From Streptomyces katrae (GTDB taxonomy: Bacteria; Actinomycetota; Actinomycetes; Streptomycetales; Streptomycetaceae), in contig NZ_JNZY01000005.1 of NCBI RefSeq assembly GCF_000717655.1, positions 242,646 to 306,645 of the forward strand: DNA of 64,000 nucleotides, in the 5' to 3' direction. Every line of letters starts with the position of its first letter. Positions within the stretch are counted from its first letter, which is position 1. Positions 1-8,273 of the stretch are shown piece by piece. The notes beneath the pieces were generated by a model. That model did not search any database. It saw only the letters and a list, made by a program, of their open reading frames with translations, and was not told where the DNA came from. The translations under genes were made by a program, and so were the position numbers.

Positions 1-2
1 CG

Positions 3-128
3 TTCGACAACGGCTTCGGCGACTGGAACCTGGACTGGCGGTCCTGGCAGGCGGGCAGCTCCCTCACGTCCGTGCCCGTCCCGGCGGTGTCGCGCCATGC
101 CTCGTCCCGGCTGCGGCCCCTGACATGA
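3..128 (+). CDS. 3' end of an unknown protein (truncated by window edge)
   Basis: The frame opening at base 3 stays open to a TGA at 126-128 and gives about 41 residues with a natural composition (FDNGFGDWNLDWRSWQ... ending SSRLRPLT). The other two frames are Arg/Pro/Gly-rich nonsense. The aromatic, Asn/Asp-rich stretch would suit a secreted beta-rich domain, but I do not recognise the family. It ends just before a strong hairpin, which fits a gene end. Confidence 0.45.
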   Translation, partial: FDNGFGDWNLDWRSWQAGSSLTSVPVPAVSRHASSRLRPLT

Positions 129-144
129 CGGCACGATGAGGCAT

Positions 145-178
145 GCGCTGTACCCGGCGGATCCCCCGGGTACAGCGC
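145..178. terminator. Bidirectional hairpin terminator
   Basis: Perfect 13-bp inverted repeat (GCGCTGTACCCGG and its complement) around an 8-nt loop. It lies between the stop of the leftmost plus-strand gene and the stop of the minus-strand DUF4360 gene, so it can serve both. There is no U-tract, as is common in Streptomyces. Confidence 0.7.
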
Positions 179-189
179 GTACCGGCTCG

Positions 190-870
190 TCAGGGGTGCC
201 TCGGTGTGGGGCAGACCTGCCAGGCGAGGTGGTAGAGGGTACTCACGCTCGCGTCCGTGGAGTCCATGGCCATGAAGCTGGTGGAAGTCTGCGGGTTGGA
301 CGTGCCCGCATTCACGCGCAGTTCCGTATTGATGTTGAAGTTTCGTTTCTCTCCGCACGGAGCCCAGACCAGATCCGCGTACTCCGTCTTGTCGCTCGCC
401 TGCCAGTTGTCGTTGTGCGGCCCGTTGAACTGATGGGTGCGCTGTGTGGTCTGGGGCATTCCCTGGAAGTAGTAGTTCGCGCGCTCCTGCCCCCATGCCC
501 CGGGCTGGAGGAATGCGAATCCGCGGTAGTCCGCCTGGACAATCGCATAGGTGAATCCCGAAGGAACGTGGACGCGGAGATTGAGCTGGCAGTTCTTGCG
601 GAATGCCGTCGGCGGCGCACCGGGGCCCACCTGGGCGAGGTACTCACTGTAGGTGACCGTGAAGGCGGTGTTGTCCGGGGCGACGGCCACCTCGGCTGTG
701 CCTTCGCGACAGCCGGATCCGTTGACCGTGGCGAGTTCGATCACGATCTTGTCGGGAGGCGCGGTGATCTGCGGGGTGGGGCCGGCGGCACCGGCGGACG
801 TCGTCGCCGAGGCGATCAGCACGGCCGCCGCGCCGCCGGTGAGCAGGGTACGAGACAGGGAATGAGACAT
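190..870 (-). CDS. Secreted DUF4360 family protein (copy 2)
   Basis: A 226-residue exported protein of the DUF4360 family; no biochemical role is known to me. Residues 1-28 form a signal peptide (Arg-containing start, hydrophobic Ala/Val/Leu core, Ala-rich cleavage region). The mature part carries the family-like features VNGSGCREGTA, a central YRGFAFLQPGAWGQERANYYFQG segment and conserved cysteines that could form disulfides. ATG at 870 is preferred over the in-frame GTG at 879 because AGGAG lies 8 nt upstream of it. It is the second of two tandem paralogues, 52 bp after the first, and probably cotranscribed with it. Confidence 0.85.
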   Translation of the reverse strand: MSHSLSRTLLTGGAAAVLIASATTSAGAAGPTPQITAPPDKIVIELATVNGSGCREGTAEVAVAPDNTAFTVTYSEYLAQVGPGAPPTAFRKNCQLNLRVHVPSGFTYAIVQADYRGFAFLQPGAWGQERANYYFQGMPQTTQRTHQFNGPHNDNWQASDKTEYADLVWAPCGEKRNFNINTELRVNAGTSNPQTSTSFMAMDSTDASVSTLYHLAWQVCPTPRHP

Positions 871-922
871 CGTTGTCACTCCTGATCATCGGTCGGTGTG
901 TCCTGCGCTCGCTCACGCCGCG

Positions 923-1567
923 TCAGACCGCGGGGCATTCCTTCCACGCGAAGTGGTAGATCGTGCCGACACTGCCGTCCGTCGAGTCCATGCTCATGAA
1001 GCTCAGGGCCTGCGGGTTCGACGTCCCCGAGTAGACCCGCAGTTCGCTGTTGACGTTGAGGTTGCGCTCCTCGCCGCAGGGCGCATAGACGAGGTCCTGG
1101 TACTCGGTCTGGTCGCTCGCCTGCCAGTTGTCGGAGTACGGGCCGTTGAACTGGTGGGTCGTACGGGCCGTCTGCGCCATGCCCTGGAAGTAGTAGTTCG
1201 CGCGCTCCTGGCCGTAGGCCCCGCGCTGGAGGTGGGCGAAGCCGCGGTAGTCGGCGCGGGCGATGGCGTACGTGAACCCCTGCGGTACGTGGACCTGCAG
1301 GGCGAGCTGACAGTTCTTGCGGAACTCGGTGCCGCCGGAACCGGCGCCGGCCTGGGCCAGGTAGTTGCTGTACGTGACGGTGAACGACGTGTTGTCGGAG
1401 GCCGCGGCGACGCTCGCGGTCCCCTGCGGGCATCCTGATCCGTTGACGCCGACCACGTCGACGGTGATTCTTCCGGGCGGCGTGGATGCGGTATGGGCCT
1501 GAGCGGGCAGGGCCAGGGCGGATAACGCCGCGACCGCCGCGCCGACGGTGAGTCTGCGGAGCAACAT
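923..1567 (-). CDS. Secreted DUF4360 family protein (copy 1)
   Basis: 214 residues, clearly paralogous to the next gene downstream: the same NGSGCPQGTA motif, the same YRGFAHLQRGAYGQERANYYFQGMAQT block and a similar end. The N-terminus (MLLRRLTVGAAVAALSALALPAQA) is a typical Sec signal peptide. The start at 1567 is supported by GGAGA 8 nt upstream; an upstream in-frame ATG would add 22 non-signal-like residues. It probably leads a two-gene operon of extracellular proteins made together. Function unknown. Confidence 0.85.
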   Translation of the reverse strand: MLLRRLTVGAAVAALSALALPAQAHTASTPPGRITVDVVGVNGSGCPQGTASVAAASDNTSFTVTYSNYLAQAGAGSGGTEFRKNCQLALQVHVPQGFTYAIARADYRGFAHLQRGAYGQERANYYFQGMAQTARTTHQFNGPYSDNWQASDQTEYQDLVYAPCGEERNLNVNSELRVYSGTSNPQALSFMSMDSTDGSVGTIYHFAWKECPAV

Positions 1568-1849
1568 CTTCGTTTCTCCATTCATTCGTCCCGCGGAGAC
1601 ATTCGTCCTGCGGAACCGGAATTCGCCATGCACATGCCACCACAGTGGGTGCGTGCTGGGAAGGACGCGATATGGACAACGCCCCCGGCCCGCCCGCCCT
1701 GGCCGAATTCCGCAATCCCCGCAGCAGTCCCCCGCCCCCGCCCATCAGCCCCGCTCCCCCGCCCCGCCCGGGAAACCCGGCGCACGGCCGTGGCACGACA
1801 ATGACCGGAAGGAGCGTGTGCGGGCGTACGGGCTGGGCAGGCGCAGGGC

Positions 1850-2227
1850 ATGGCGTTGCAGCACCCGGGGGAACGCAAGCGCGAGGGGCGTGCCGCCCGC
1901 TTCGAGAAGCTGGCCGAGCTCGCCTCCAATTTCACGAGCTCCGCCGTCTTCTCCCTGCTGTGCGTGCTCCTGGTCGCCGGTTACGTGGTCACCCACGTGG
2001 CGGGGCTGTCCACGGAGTGGCAGCACCTCGCGGGCGACGCCATGGCTGCCGTGTCCCTGCTGCTGCTCGCCCTGCTGAAGAACTCCGAGCGCCGCGCCGA
2101 GCACGCCATCCAGCGCAAGCTCGACGCGATCGCCGCGGCCCTGCTGGAGCAGCAGGAGGGCAAGGAGGGCGAGAGCAGGGCCCGTGAGGACCTGGAATCG
2201 GCCATCGGCATGGAGGAGCGGCTGTAG
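1850..2227 (+). CDS. Low-affinity iron permease family small membrane protein
   Basis: 125 residues with two hydrophobic segments (about 31-52 and 64-80) in a basic, helical framework, ending in a charged coiled tail rich in Glu and Arg. The layout (FEKLAELASNFTSS, TM1, short loop ending TEWQHLAGD, TM2, then LLKNSERRAEHAIQRKLD) matches the bacterial low-affinity iron permease family (PF04120). The family name comes from a fungal transporter; iron transport by bacterial members is not established. It stands alone, convergent with the kinase gene. Confidence 0.75.
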   Translation: MALQHPGERKREGRAARFEKLAELASNFTSSAVFSLLCVLLVAGYVVTHVAGLSTEWQHLAGDAMAAVSLLLLALLKNSERRAEHAIQRKLDAIAAALLEQQEGKEGESRAREDLESAIGMEERL

Positions 2228-2245
2228 AGCCGGGAGGGCCCGCGC

Positions 2246-2274
2246 CCGGGGCACTCGCCGCGCGAGTGCCCCGG
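2246..2274. terminator. Bidirectional hairpin terminator
   Basis: Perfect 13-bp inverted repeat (CCGGGGCACTCGC) with a 3-nt loop, centred in the 51-bp gap between the convergent iron-permease-like and kinase genes. It can terminate both transcripts. Confidence 0.75.
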
Positions 2275-2278
2275 AGCC

Positions 2279-4207
2279 TCAGCTCCTCTTCTTCGGCTCC
2301 TCGGCGTTGCGCCAGATCGTGAGGTCGAGCGTGATGTAGTTGCTCGGGTCGTTCGCGCCCGACTTGCCGCGGTACGTCGCCACCGCGATGTGGCCCGCGT
2401 CGCTGAGCACGCAGACCTCCGTCCCGTCCGAGAGCTGGTCGAGGCCGATCTTCTCGGTGTAGCGGGTTTCGGCGCGGCAGGTCTCCAGCGAACCCTTCTG
2501 GGAGTTGTTCAGCACGACCAGCTTGCCGTTGTTGGTGCCGAGCTTCGTGTCCCCGAAGAGGGTGTCGACGTAGAAGTAGAGGTCGCCGTGGTTGTACATC
2601 ACGCCGGCGTTGCCGCCGGTGGCGGGGCGCGGCGGGTTGTCGGCCAGCATGAGCTGGTAGTTGGCCGTCAGGTTGATGCCCTGGTACGAGGCCGGGGCGG
2701 GGTCGGAGCGCTTCTGGCCCTTGTCCTGGGAGCCGCCGCTGGGGGCTGCGGCGCTCGGGCTTCCGCCCGTGGAGGCCGAGCTGCCCTTGGCCTTGTCGTC
2801 GGAGCCGTCCGGCAGCAGGGAACCGATGACCGCGAGGCCGATCACCGCTGCCACCACGGCTCCGGCGATGATCAGACCCTTCGGCTTGCCCTGCGGCGCG
2901 GGGGGCGGGTACCCGGGGTGGTGGGCCGGCGACGGGGTCGGGTAGCCGGCCACGTACCCGGGCGGCGGGGTCTGGTAACCAGGGTGGGTCTGGTGGCCCG
3001 GCGGCGGGGTCTGGTAGCCGGGCTGGGTCTGGTAACCGGGCGGAGGCGTCTGGTAACCGGGCGGCACCGCGCCCGGAGGCACGGGAGCAGGCGCGGCACG
3101 CGGCGGAGCGGAAGGCGCCGCGCCCGGAGCGACGGGAGCGGTCGGTGCGTGCGCCGGGGCGGCGGGTGCGCTCTGCGTCGGCGCGGCGGCCACGCCAGGA
3201 GCGGACGGCGGGTACGGTGACGCGCCCTGCGCCGGAGGCTGCGGGGAGACTTCGGTCGGCGTCGGGGCCACGGCGGGCTGCGGCGGCGGGGTCTTCGCCG
3301 GTTCGGGCAGTTGGAGGCGCTCGGTGATGGACCCGGCGACCGCCTGGGGCAGCCAGTCCTCGCCCTGGCGGAGCGGGACGGGAGAGAGGTCGTGGCACAT
3401 CTGGATGACCTCGGTCAGGGTGGGCCGGTCCGCCGGGTCACGGCTGAGGCACCGCGTCACGAGGGGCCGCAGCTCCTCCGGCAGCGCGCTGAGGTCGGGA
3501 TCCTCGTGCACGATGCGGTACAGCACGGCGTGCGAGGACCCCTCACCGTAGGCGGGCGAACCGATCGCCGCGTACGCCACGATCTGGCCGAGGGCGAAGA
3601 TGTCGGTGCCGGCGGTGACCGTACCGGCGGAGGCCTGCTCGGGTGCCATGAACGCGGGCGTGCCGACGCTGACGCCGCTGCCGGTCAGGGAAGTGGCGTC
3701 CGCCGCACGGGCGATGCCGAAGTCGATCACGCGCGGACCGTCGGCGGCGAGGAGTACGTTCGCCGGCTTCAGGTCACGGTGGACGATGCCCGCGCCATGG
3801 ATGACGTGCAGCGCCTCGGCGACCCCGACGGTCAGCAGCAGCACACTGCGCAGCGGCAGCCGCCCGTGCCGGGCCACGGCGTGCGCGAGGGAGGGGCCCG
3901 GCACGTACGCCGTGGCCAGCCAGGGCTGGGAGCCCTCGGTGTCGAAGTCGATGACGGGCGCGGTGTAGAGGCCCTGCACCCGCTGCGCCGCCCGCACTTC
4001 CTGCTGGAAGCGCCGCCGGAACTCGGGGTCCTCGCTGAACTCGGGCCGGATCACCTTGAGGGCGATGGGCCGCCCGCCCGGCGTATAGGAGAGGTACACC
4101 TTGCCCATCCCGCCCGCGCCCAGCACGGCGGTCAGACGGTAACCGCCCACCGCGGCCGGGTCGTCGGGCCTGAGCGGCTGGAAAAGGTCGCTGGAAGGTG
4201 TACTCAT
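2279..4207 (-). CDS. Membrane-anchored serine/threonine protein kinase
   Basis: A 642-residue PknB-like kinase. The N-terminal catalytic domain (about 23-280) has the Gly-rich loop LGAGGMGKVY, Lys51 for ATP, HRDLKPAN (catalytic Asp145), DFG at 162-164 and an APE-type motif (MAPEQ). A long Pro/Ala-rich juxtamembrane linker (about 300-430) includes imperfect GYQTPPP repeats. One TM segment (GLIIAGAVVAAVIGLAVIG) follows, then an outside domain of roughly 170 residues that would act as the sensor; I do not recognise that fold. Start at ATG 4207 is preceded by a weak GGATGG. It is monocistronic, flanked by a terminator and the antiporter operon. Confidence 0.93.
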   Translation of the reverse strand: MSTPSSDLFQPLRPDDPAAVGGYRLTAVLGAGGMGKVYLSYTPGGRPIALKVIRPEFSEDPEFRRRFQQEVRAAQRVQGLYTAPVIDFDTEGSQPWLATAYVPGPSLAHAVARHGRLPLRSVLLLTVGVAEALHVIHGAGIVHRDLKPANVLLAADGPRVIDFGIARAADATSLTGSGVSVGTPAFMAPEQASAGTVTAGTDIFALGQIVAYAAIGSPAYGEGSSHAVLYRIVHEDPDLSALPEELRPLVTRCLSRDPADRPTLTEVIQMCHDLSPVPLRQGEDWLPQAVAGSITERLQLPEPAKTPPPQPAVAPTPTEVSPQPPAQGASPYPPSAPGVAAAPTQSAPAAPAHAPTAPVAPGAAPSAPPRAAPAPVPPGAVPPGYQTPPPGYQTQPGYQTPPPGHQTHPGYQTPPPGYVAGYPTPSPAHHPGYPPPAPQGKPKGLIIAGAVVAAVIGLAVIGSLLPDGSDDKAKGSSASTGGSPSAAAPSGGSQDKGQKRSDPAPASYQGINLTANYQLMLADNPPRPATGGNAGVMYNHGDLYFYVDTLFGDTKLGTNNGKLVVLNNSQKGSLETCRAETRYTEKIGLDQLSDGTEVCVLSDAGHIAVATYRGKSGANDPSNYITLDLTIWRNAEEPKKRS

Positions 4208-4360
4208 GAAAATCCATCCCCTGTCACGGCAGTTCAGCCCGCCGAAGCCCCGAAGCCAACCGAGAGGGTACCCAACTTCGTGGCCCGTCCTCGTCGCCCG
4301 GCCACCCTAGCCGTCCCGGGTGAGCGCGTTGCCGTCGCCGCCGTCCTCGCTGACGGACGG

Positions 4361-6181
4361 TCATGCCCCCTGCGCCTGGAGGGCAACGGCCAGCAGGAGT
4401 GCGGCCATGCCCACGGCCAGCCAGGCCAGGTAGTCGCCGACCAGCCCCGAATGCAGGCGGCGCAGCGGCAGGACCCCGGCGGCCGCCACCCGCCGCAGGG
4501 CGGCCCCGCCCGGCCACCAGAGCGCGGCCCCGGCCAGCAGGCAGGCCAGGGCTGCCGAGGCCACGCCGAGTCCGGCGCCCACCCCGGTCCACTGCGTCGC
4601 GACCGCCTCCGGGGCCGCGCCGCCCCGGAGGCGGTCGCCGCCCACGGCCGCGGCGTAGCCCGCCCGGTCGGTGAAGAGCTCCGCGCCGTGGCCCAGGCTC
4701 TCGGCGACCGCCGGTACCGTGCCGACGAGCAGGCCCAGGAGCAGCAGCGCGGCCGGCACCGCGACCATGGGCGGACGCGGTGACTGCCGGGCGGCGCGCA
4801 CCTCCGGTTCCTCCCCCTCCCCGGTGGTCTCGGCGTCTGCGGGTGCCGTACGCGGGGGCGGCCCGGCTCCCCAGAAGATCCGGGCCGTGGCGCGCAGCAG
4901 CGCGGCTCCGGTCACCGCGGAGGTCAGGAGGAACACCGGCAACAGCGCATGGCCCGCCGCCTCTTCGCCGAGCGCCTTGCCCAGCCCCGCGCCGAACGGC
5001 GGGAGTCCGGCCAGGACCAGGGCGCCCAGGGCGAACAGCAGGCCCACCGCCCGGTGGGCGCGCGCCTTGCCGTGCAGCCCGTGCTCGTCCACCGATCCGT
5101 ACTGGTCGAGCAGGACCCCGCACAGCCCGAACAGCGCCGCCTTCGCGCAGCCGTGGCCGGCCACGTACACCGCCGTGGCGCCGGTGCCGGCCGGGGTCAG
5201 GAGGGCGACGCCGACGAGGAACAGCCCGACGTGGCTGACGGTGGAGAAGGCCAGCATCCGCTTCAAGTGCCGCTGCGGCCAGCACATGAGGGCCCCGAGC
5301 AGCGCGGTGACGACGCCGACCGCGACGAAGGTGGCCCGGAACGCGGTGTGCGGGATCCCGCCGGGCCCGGAGAACACCGCCCAGTACACGCGGGCGGCCC
5401 CGTACACGCCCAGCTCGACCATCACCCCGGACATCAGCATGCAGACCGGTGTCGGGGCGACGGCGTGCGCATCGGGCAGCCAGAAGTGGAAGGGTGCGGC
5501 CGCGGCTTTGACCAGGAACGCGGTGACGACGAGGACGAAGGCGACCACCGTCAGGGCGTCCGTGGGCTGCCCGTCGAGCCGCTCCCCGAGCCTGGCGAGG
5601 TTGAGCTCCCCGGTACGGGCGTACAGCATGGCGATGCCGAGGAGGGAGCCGTACGCGGCGAAGGAAGTGACGATCCCGAAGGTGAGGGCGCCCTGCAGCG
5701 GCCTCGGGTCCTCGATGCGGTAGCCGGTGAGCGCGAACGCGGCGACGCTCATGAGCTCGAAGAAGACGAAGGCGTTGAACAGGTCGGCCGTCAGCGCGAA
5801 GCCGACCATGCCCGCCTCGAAGAGCAGGATCAGCGCGGGGAAGACCCCGGCCCGGTCCCCGGCCGGCTCGTCGAAGTAGCGCCAGGAGTACACGATCACG
5901 GCGAGGACGAGCACCGCGGCGAGCAGGGCCAGTCCGGTGCCGAGCGGGTCGGCGAGCAGGACGATCCCGATGTCCGCGGGGTGTCCGCCGATCCGGGCGG
6001 CCGCCCGGTCCGCGGTGTGCGGCCACAGGGCGACCAGGCAGCCGAGGCCGGCCGCCGCGGTCGCGGTGGCGAGGAGGTCGCAGCCGAGCCGGGGCAGCCA
6101 CCGGCCGGCCACGGCCAGCAGGACGGCCCCGATCAGCGGGATCGCGACGGCCAGCGGGAGGAGCGCCTCGGCGTCCGCCAC
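4361..6181 (-). CDS. mrpD: Mrp/Mbh-type antiporter subunit D (NuoN/M-like proton pump)
   Basis: A 606-residue, strongly hydrophobic protein with about 14 TM segments and the proton-antiporter fold of the NADH-quinone oxidoreductase M/N family. Recognisable parts are the FVFFELMSVAAFALTGY segment, WLPDAHAVAPTPVCMLMSGVMVELGVYG and CWPQRHLKRMLAFSTVSHVG; the last two match the conserved channel and Lys/His helix regions. GTG at 6181 is chosen because it starts 4 nt after the mrpC stop with AAGGG upstream. It is the last gene of the seven-gene operon and the only large NuoL/M/N-like subunit in it. Confidence 0.9.
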   Translation of the reverse strand: MADAEALLPLAVAIPLIGAVLLAVAGRWLPRLGCDLLATATAAAGLGCLVALWPHTADRAAARIGGHPADIGIVLLADPLGTGLALLAAVLVLAVIVYSWRYFDEPAGDRAGVFPALILLFEAGMVGFALTADLFNAFVFFELMSVAAFALTGYRIEDPRPLQGALTFGIVTSFAAYGSLLGIAMLYARTGELNLARLGERLDGQPTDALTVVAFVLVVTAFLVKAAAAPFHFWLPDAHAVAPTPVCMLMSGVMVELGVYGAARVYWAVFSGPGGIPHTAFRATFVAVGVVTALLGALMCWPQRHLKRMLAFSTVSHVGLFLVGVALLTPAGTGATAVYVAGHGCAKAALFGLCGVLLDQYGSVDEHGLHGKARAHRAVGLLFALGALVLAGLPPFGAGLGKALGEEAAGHALLPVFLLTSAVTGAALLRATARIFWGAGPPPRTAPADAETTGEGEEPEVRAARQSPRPPMVAVPAALLLLGLLVGTVPAVAESLGHGAELFTDRAGYAAAVGGDRLRGGAAPEAVATQWTGVGAGLGVASAALACLLAGAALWWPGGAALRRVAAAGVLPLRRLHSGLVGDYLAWLAVGMAALLLAVALQAQGA

Positions 6182-6185
6182 GGCG

Positions 6186-6533
6186 TCAGCCCTTGAGCGC
6201 GGTGAGCGCCCGGGGGTCAACCGTTCCGTGGCGCTTGCGCAGCTGGATGGTGAGGGCGAGCAGGAGGGCGGTCACGGTGGCGCCGACCACGATGTCCGTG
6301 AGGGTCAGGGCCTGGACGACCGGGTCGACGACGGGCCGGCTGCCGGGCTCGAGGTCGCCGTACACGGGCGCGGTGGCCCCACGGCGGTATCCGACGCCCA
6401 GCAGCATCAGGTACGTGGACGACTGCGCAACGGCGAGGCAGCCGATGGCGTGGATGAGGTTGCGGCTGGTGACCAGCCCGTACAGGGCGGTCAGCAGCAC
6501 CCAGCCGGAGGCCAGGAAGGGCAGGACACCCAT
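6186..6533 (-). CDS. mrpC: Mrp/Mbh-type antiporter subunit C (NuoK-like)
   Basis: 115 residues with three TM segments, related to NuoK. Typical features are LYGLVTSRNLIHAIGCLAVAQSSTYLMLLG and the third helix DPVVQALTLTDIVVGATVTALLLAL. The start overlaps the mrpB stop by one base (TGATG), giving translational coupling. In Mrp complexes this subunit forms part of the ion path next to subunit D. Confidence 0.92.
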   Translation of the reverse strand: MGVLPFLASGWVLLTALYGLVTSRNLIHAIGCLAVAQSSTYLMLLGVGYRRGATAPVYGDLEPGSRPVVDPVVQALTLTDIVVGATVTALLLALTIQLRKRHGTVDPRALTALKG

Positions 6534-7333
6534 CAGTTCTCGTCCTCCTGCGGAGCGGTGGCGGACCGGCGGTGGGGGCGGCCCCCGGGACGGGGGTGGT
6601 GCCCGTCCGGCTCCGTGATCTCGACGGCCTGGTCGAGGAAGTGGGCCAGGAGCACGATCAGCCCGCAACCGACCTCGATTCCGACGGCCACGTTGAGGAG
6701 CGGGACGAGGCCGCCCGAGGTGATCTGGTTGAAGGAGCCGAAGGGCAGGACGTTCTCCAGGAACGCGCCGCCGGCCGCGAGGCCCGCCAGACCCAGCGCC
6801 GTGAACGACACGGCGGCCAGCGCGTCGGTGACGTCGAGGGCCTCGAGCGGCCGGACCCGTTCCAGGACCCGGTAGTCGGCTGCGAGGTAGGCCAGGTGGA
6901 GGGCGGTGGCGAGGACGACGCCTCCCTGGAATCCGCCGCCGGGCGTGAGCTGCCCGTGCGCCACCACGTACACGCCCACCACGAGGGCGACGGGCAGCAG
7001 GACGGCCCCGAACAGCCGGGTGGTGGGCAGGGCACGCTCGCTCCGGGGCGGCGCCTTGCGCTCGTCACGGGCCAGCCGCAGCAGCAGGGTCGAGGCGAGG
7101 ACGGTGACGAAGAGGATCGTCTCCTCACCGAGGGTGTCGAGCGCCCGGAGGTCGAAGTTGACCGAGGACACCACGTTGGCGGTCTGGCGGGCCAGCGCGG
7201 CGGCCACGGCGCGGTCCCCGTACGGATGGAAGCCGGTGCCGAAGGCGGGCAGCCGCGGGCAGGCGGCGGTGAAGAAGCCGGCGATCACCGCGGCGGCGCA
7301 CCCGAGGAGCAGCAGCCGGGTCCGGTCCCTCAC
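6533..7333 (-). CDS. mrpB: Antiporter subunit B with fused MbhE-like N-terminal domain
   Basis: 266 residues made of two parts. Residues 1-90 resemble the C-terminal tail of MrpA (MbhE): GDRAVAAALARQTANVVSSVNFDLRALDTLGEET. Residues about 105-240 are the MnhB domain, with four TM helices and the motif VVAHGQLTPGGGFQGGVVLA. In standard Mrp operons the MbhE part belongs to the large MrpA; here it is joined to MrpB. The protein ends in a short His/Pro/Arg-rich tail. The start overlaps the upstream stop by 4 bp (ATGA). Confidence 0.88.
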   Translation of the reverse strand: MRDRTRLLLLGCAAAVIAGFFTAACPRLPAFGTGFHPYGDRAVAAALARQTANVVSSVNFDLRALDTLGEETILFVTVLASTLLLRLARDERKAPPRSERALPTTRLFGAVLLPVALVVGVYVVAHGQLTPGGGFQGGVVLATALHLAYLAADYRVLERVRPLEALDVTDALAAVSFTALGLAGLAAGGAFLENVLPFGSFNQITSGGLVPLLNVAVGIEVGCGLIVLLAHFLDQAVEITEPDGHHPRPGGRPHRRSATAPQEDEN

Positions 7334-7647
7334 GGCCGGTCCTGCGGGGCGTGGCGACGGCCGTCCCGGTCGCCGTGCTGCCCGCGGTCCTCGGGGGCGG
7401 ACTCCTCGGCAGGCGGGCGGCGGACCTTGCGCGCGGTGAGCAGGATCAGCAGCGGTGTCAGCGCCGTGCCGACCGCGAGCTGCGAAAGGGCCACGTCAGG
7501 GGCCTGGAGTACGACGAACAGAAGGGTCAGCGCGAACCCGAGCACGGCGAGGGCAGCGGCCTGGCGCACGGGCTCCCGGCACAGGACGGCGAGGGTCGCG
7601 GCCGCCACGACGAGCAGCAGGGCGACGGCGGTCAGTGCGTCATCCAT
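7330..7647 (-). CDS. MbhD-like antiporter subunit (DUF4040, MrpA C-terminal domain homologue)
   Basis: 105 residues, three TM helices and a charged tail. The segment LLFVVLQAPDVALSQLAVGTALTPLLILLTARK is the signature of the MbhD/DUF4040 domain, normally embedded in the C-terminal part of MrpA. Here it is a free-standing gene, as in Mbh-type complexes. It overlaps mrpG by 8 bp and the mrpB start by 4 bp. Confidence 0.88.
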   Translation of the reverse strand: MDDALTAVALLLVVAAATLAVLCREPVRQAAALAVLGFALTLLFVVLQAPDVALSQLAVGTALTPLLILLTARKVRRPPAEESAPEDRGQHGDRDGRRHAPQDRP

Positions 7648-7951
7648 GCGGGGGCCGGCCCTTCTGCTCCTCTGCGGTGGCCTTGCCCACGGCGATGGTG
7701 GTCACGGTCCCGCCGACGGAGAACAGCAGCCCGATCAGGAGGGTCTTCACGGCTGCCCGGCCCGCGCCCTGCTCCAGGGCCACGGCGCAGGCGATCAGCG
7801 GTACGCCGAGCCCGTTGGCGGGGGCCAGCGCATGCAGCCGTTCGAGGCTCCCGCGCAGCAGCACCAGTGCTCCCGCGCCCGCGAGGAGGCAGGTGACGCC
7901 CAGCCACAGCAGTACGGACGCCGCCACGTGCGCCACGTGCGCCACGGCCAT
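7640..7951 (-). CDS. mrpG: Antiporter subunit G
   Basis: 103 residues with three TM segments in the MnhG/PhaG family layout: VAASVLLWLGVTCLLAGAGALVLLRG, LERLHALAPANGLGVPLIACAVAL and a third helix with LLIGLLFSVGGTVTTIAVGKA. Its stop falls inside the next gene; its start is 1 bp after the mrpF stop, so the genes are tightly coupled. Confidence 0.9.
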   Translation of the reverse strand: MAVAHVAHVAASVLLWLGVTCLLAGAGALVLLRGSLERLHALAPANGLGVPLIACAVALEQGAGRAAVKTLLIGLLFSVGGTVTTIAVGKATAEEQKGRPPHG

Positions 7952-7952
7952 C

Positions 7953-8273
7953 TCAGCCGTTCCCGGCGTCCGCGTCCGGACCGGCGCCGGCTCTGGCGCC
8001 GGCTCCCGCTCCGGCGCCCGCGAAGCGGGTGAAGACCAGCACCCCGGCCGGCGACAGCACCGCGCACACGAGGGCCACGTCCTGGTAGGAGGACCGGCCG
8101 TACGCCATGGGCAGCAGCAGGAGCACGGCGCCCGTCACCGTGCCCGCCATGCACAGCCCTGCCAGCCGCCGTACGGCACTGCCGCGGGCCGCCGCCCACA
8201 GGCAGGCGGGCCAGGCGGCCGCGAGCAGCACGAGCGAGGCCGCCGACCAGGCGGGAACCGGGACGGCGCTCAC
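7953..8273 (-). CDS. mrpF: Antiporter subunit F
   Basis: 106 residues with three TM helices of the MnhF/MrpF family (ARGSAVRRLAGLCMAGTVTGAVLLLLPMAYGRSSYQDVALV). The C-terminus is an Ala/Gly low-complexity tail. Start is GTG at 8273, overlapping the mrpE stop in a GTGA junction; longer in-frame extensions would run through mrpE and are rejected. Confidence 0.88.
   Translation of the reverse strand: MSAVPVPAWSAASLVLLAAAWPACLWAAARGSAVRRLAGLCMAGTVTGAVLLLLPMAYGRSSYQDVALVCAVLSPAGVLVFTRFAGAGAGAGARAGAGPDADAGNG

Noticed and set aside
2900..3100. Repeats in the kinase linker resembling a direct-repeat array
   Set aside because: They are short, irregular codon repeats for GYQTPPP units inside a coding frame; no spacers, so not CRISPR.
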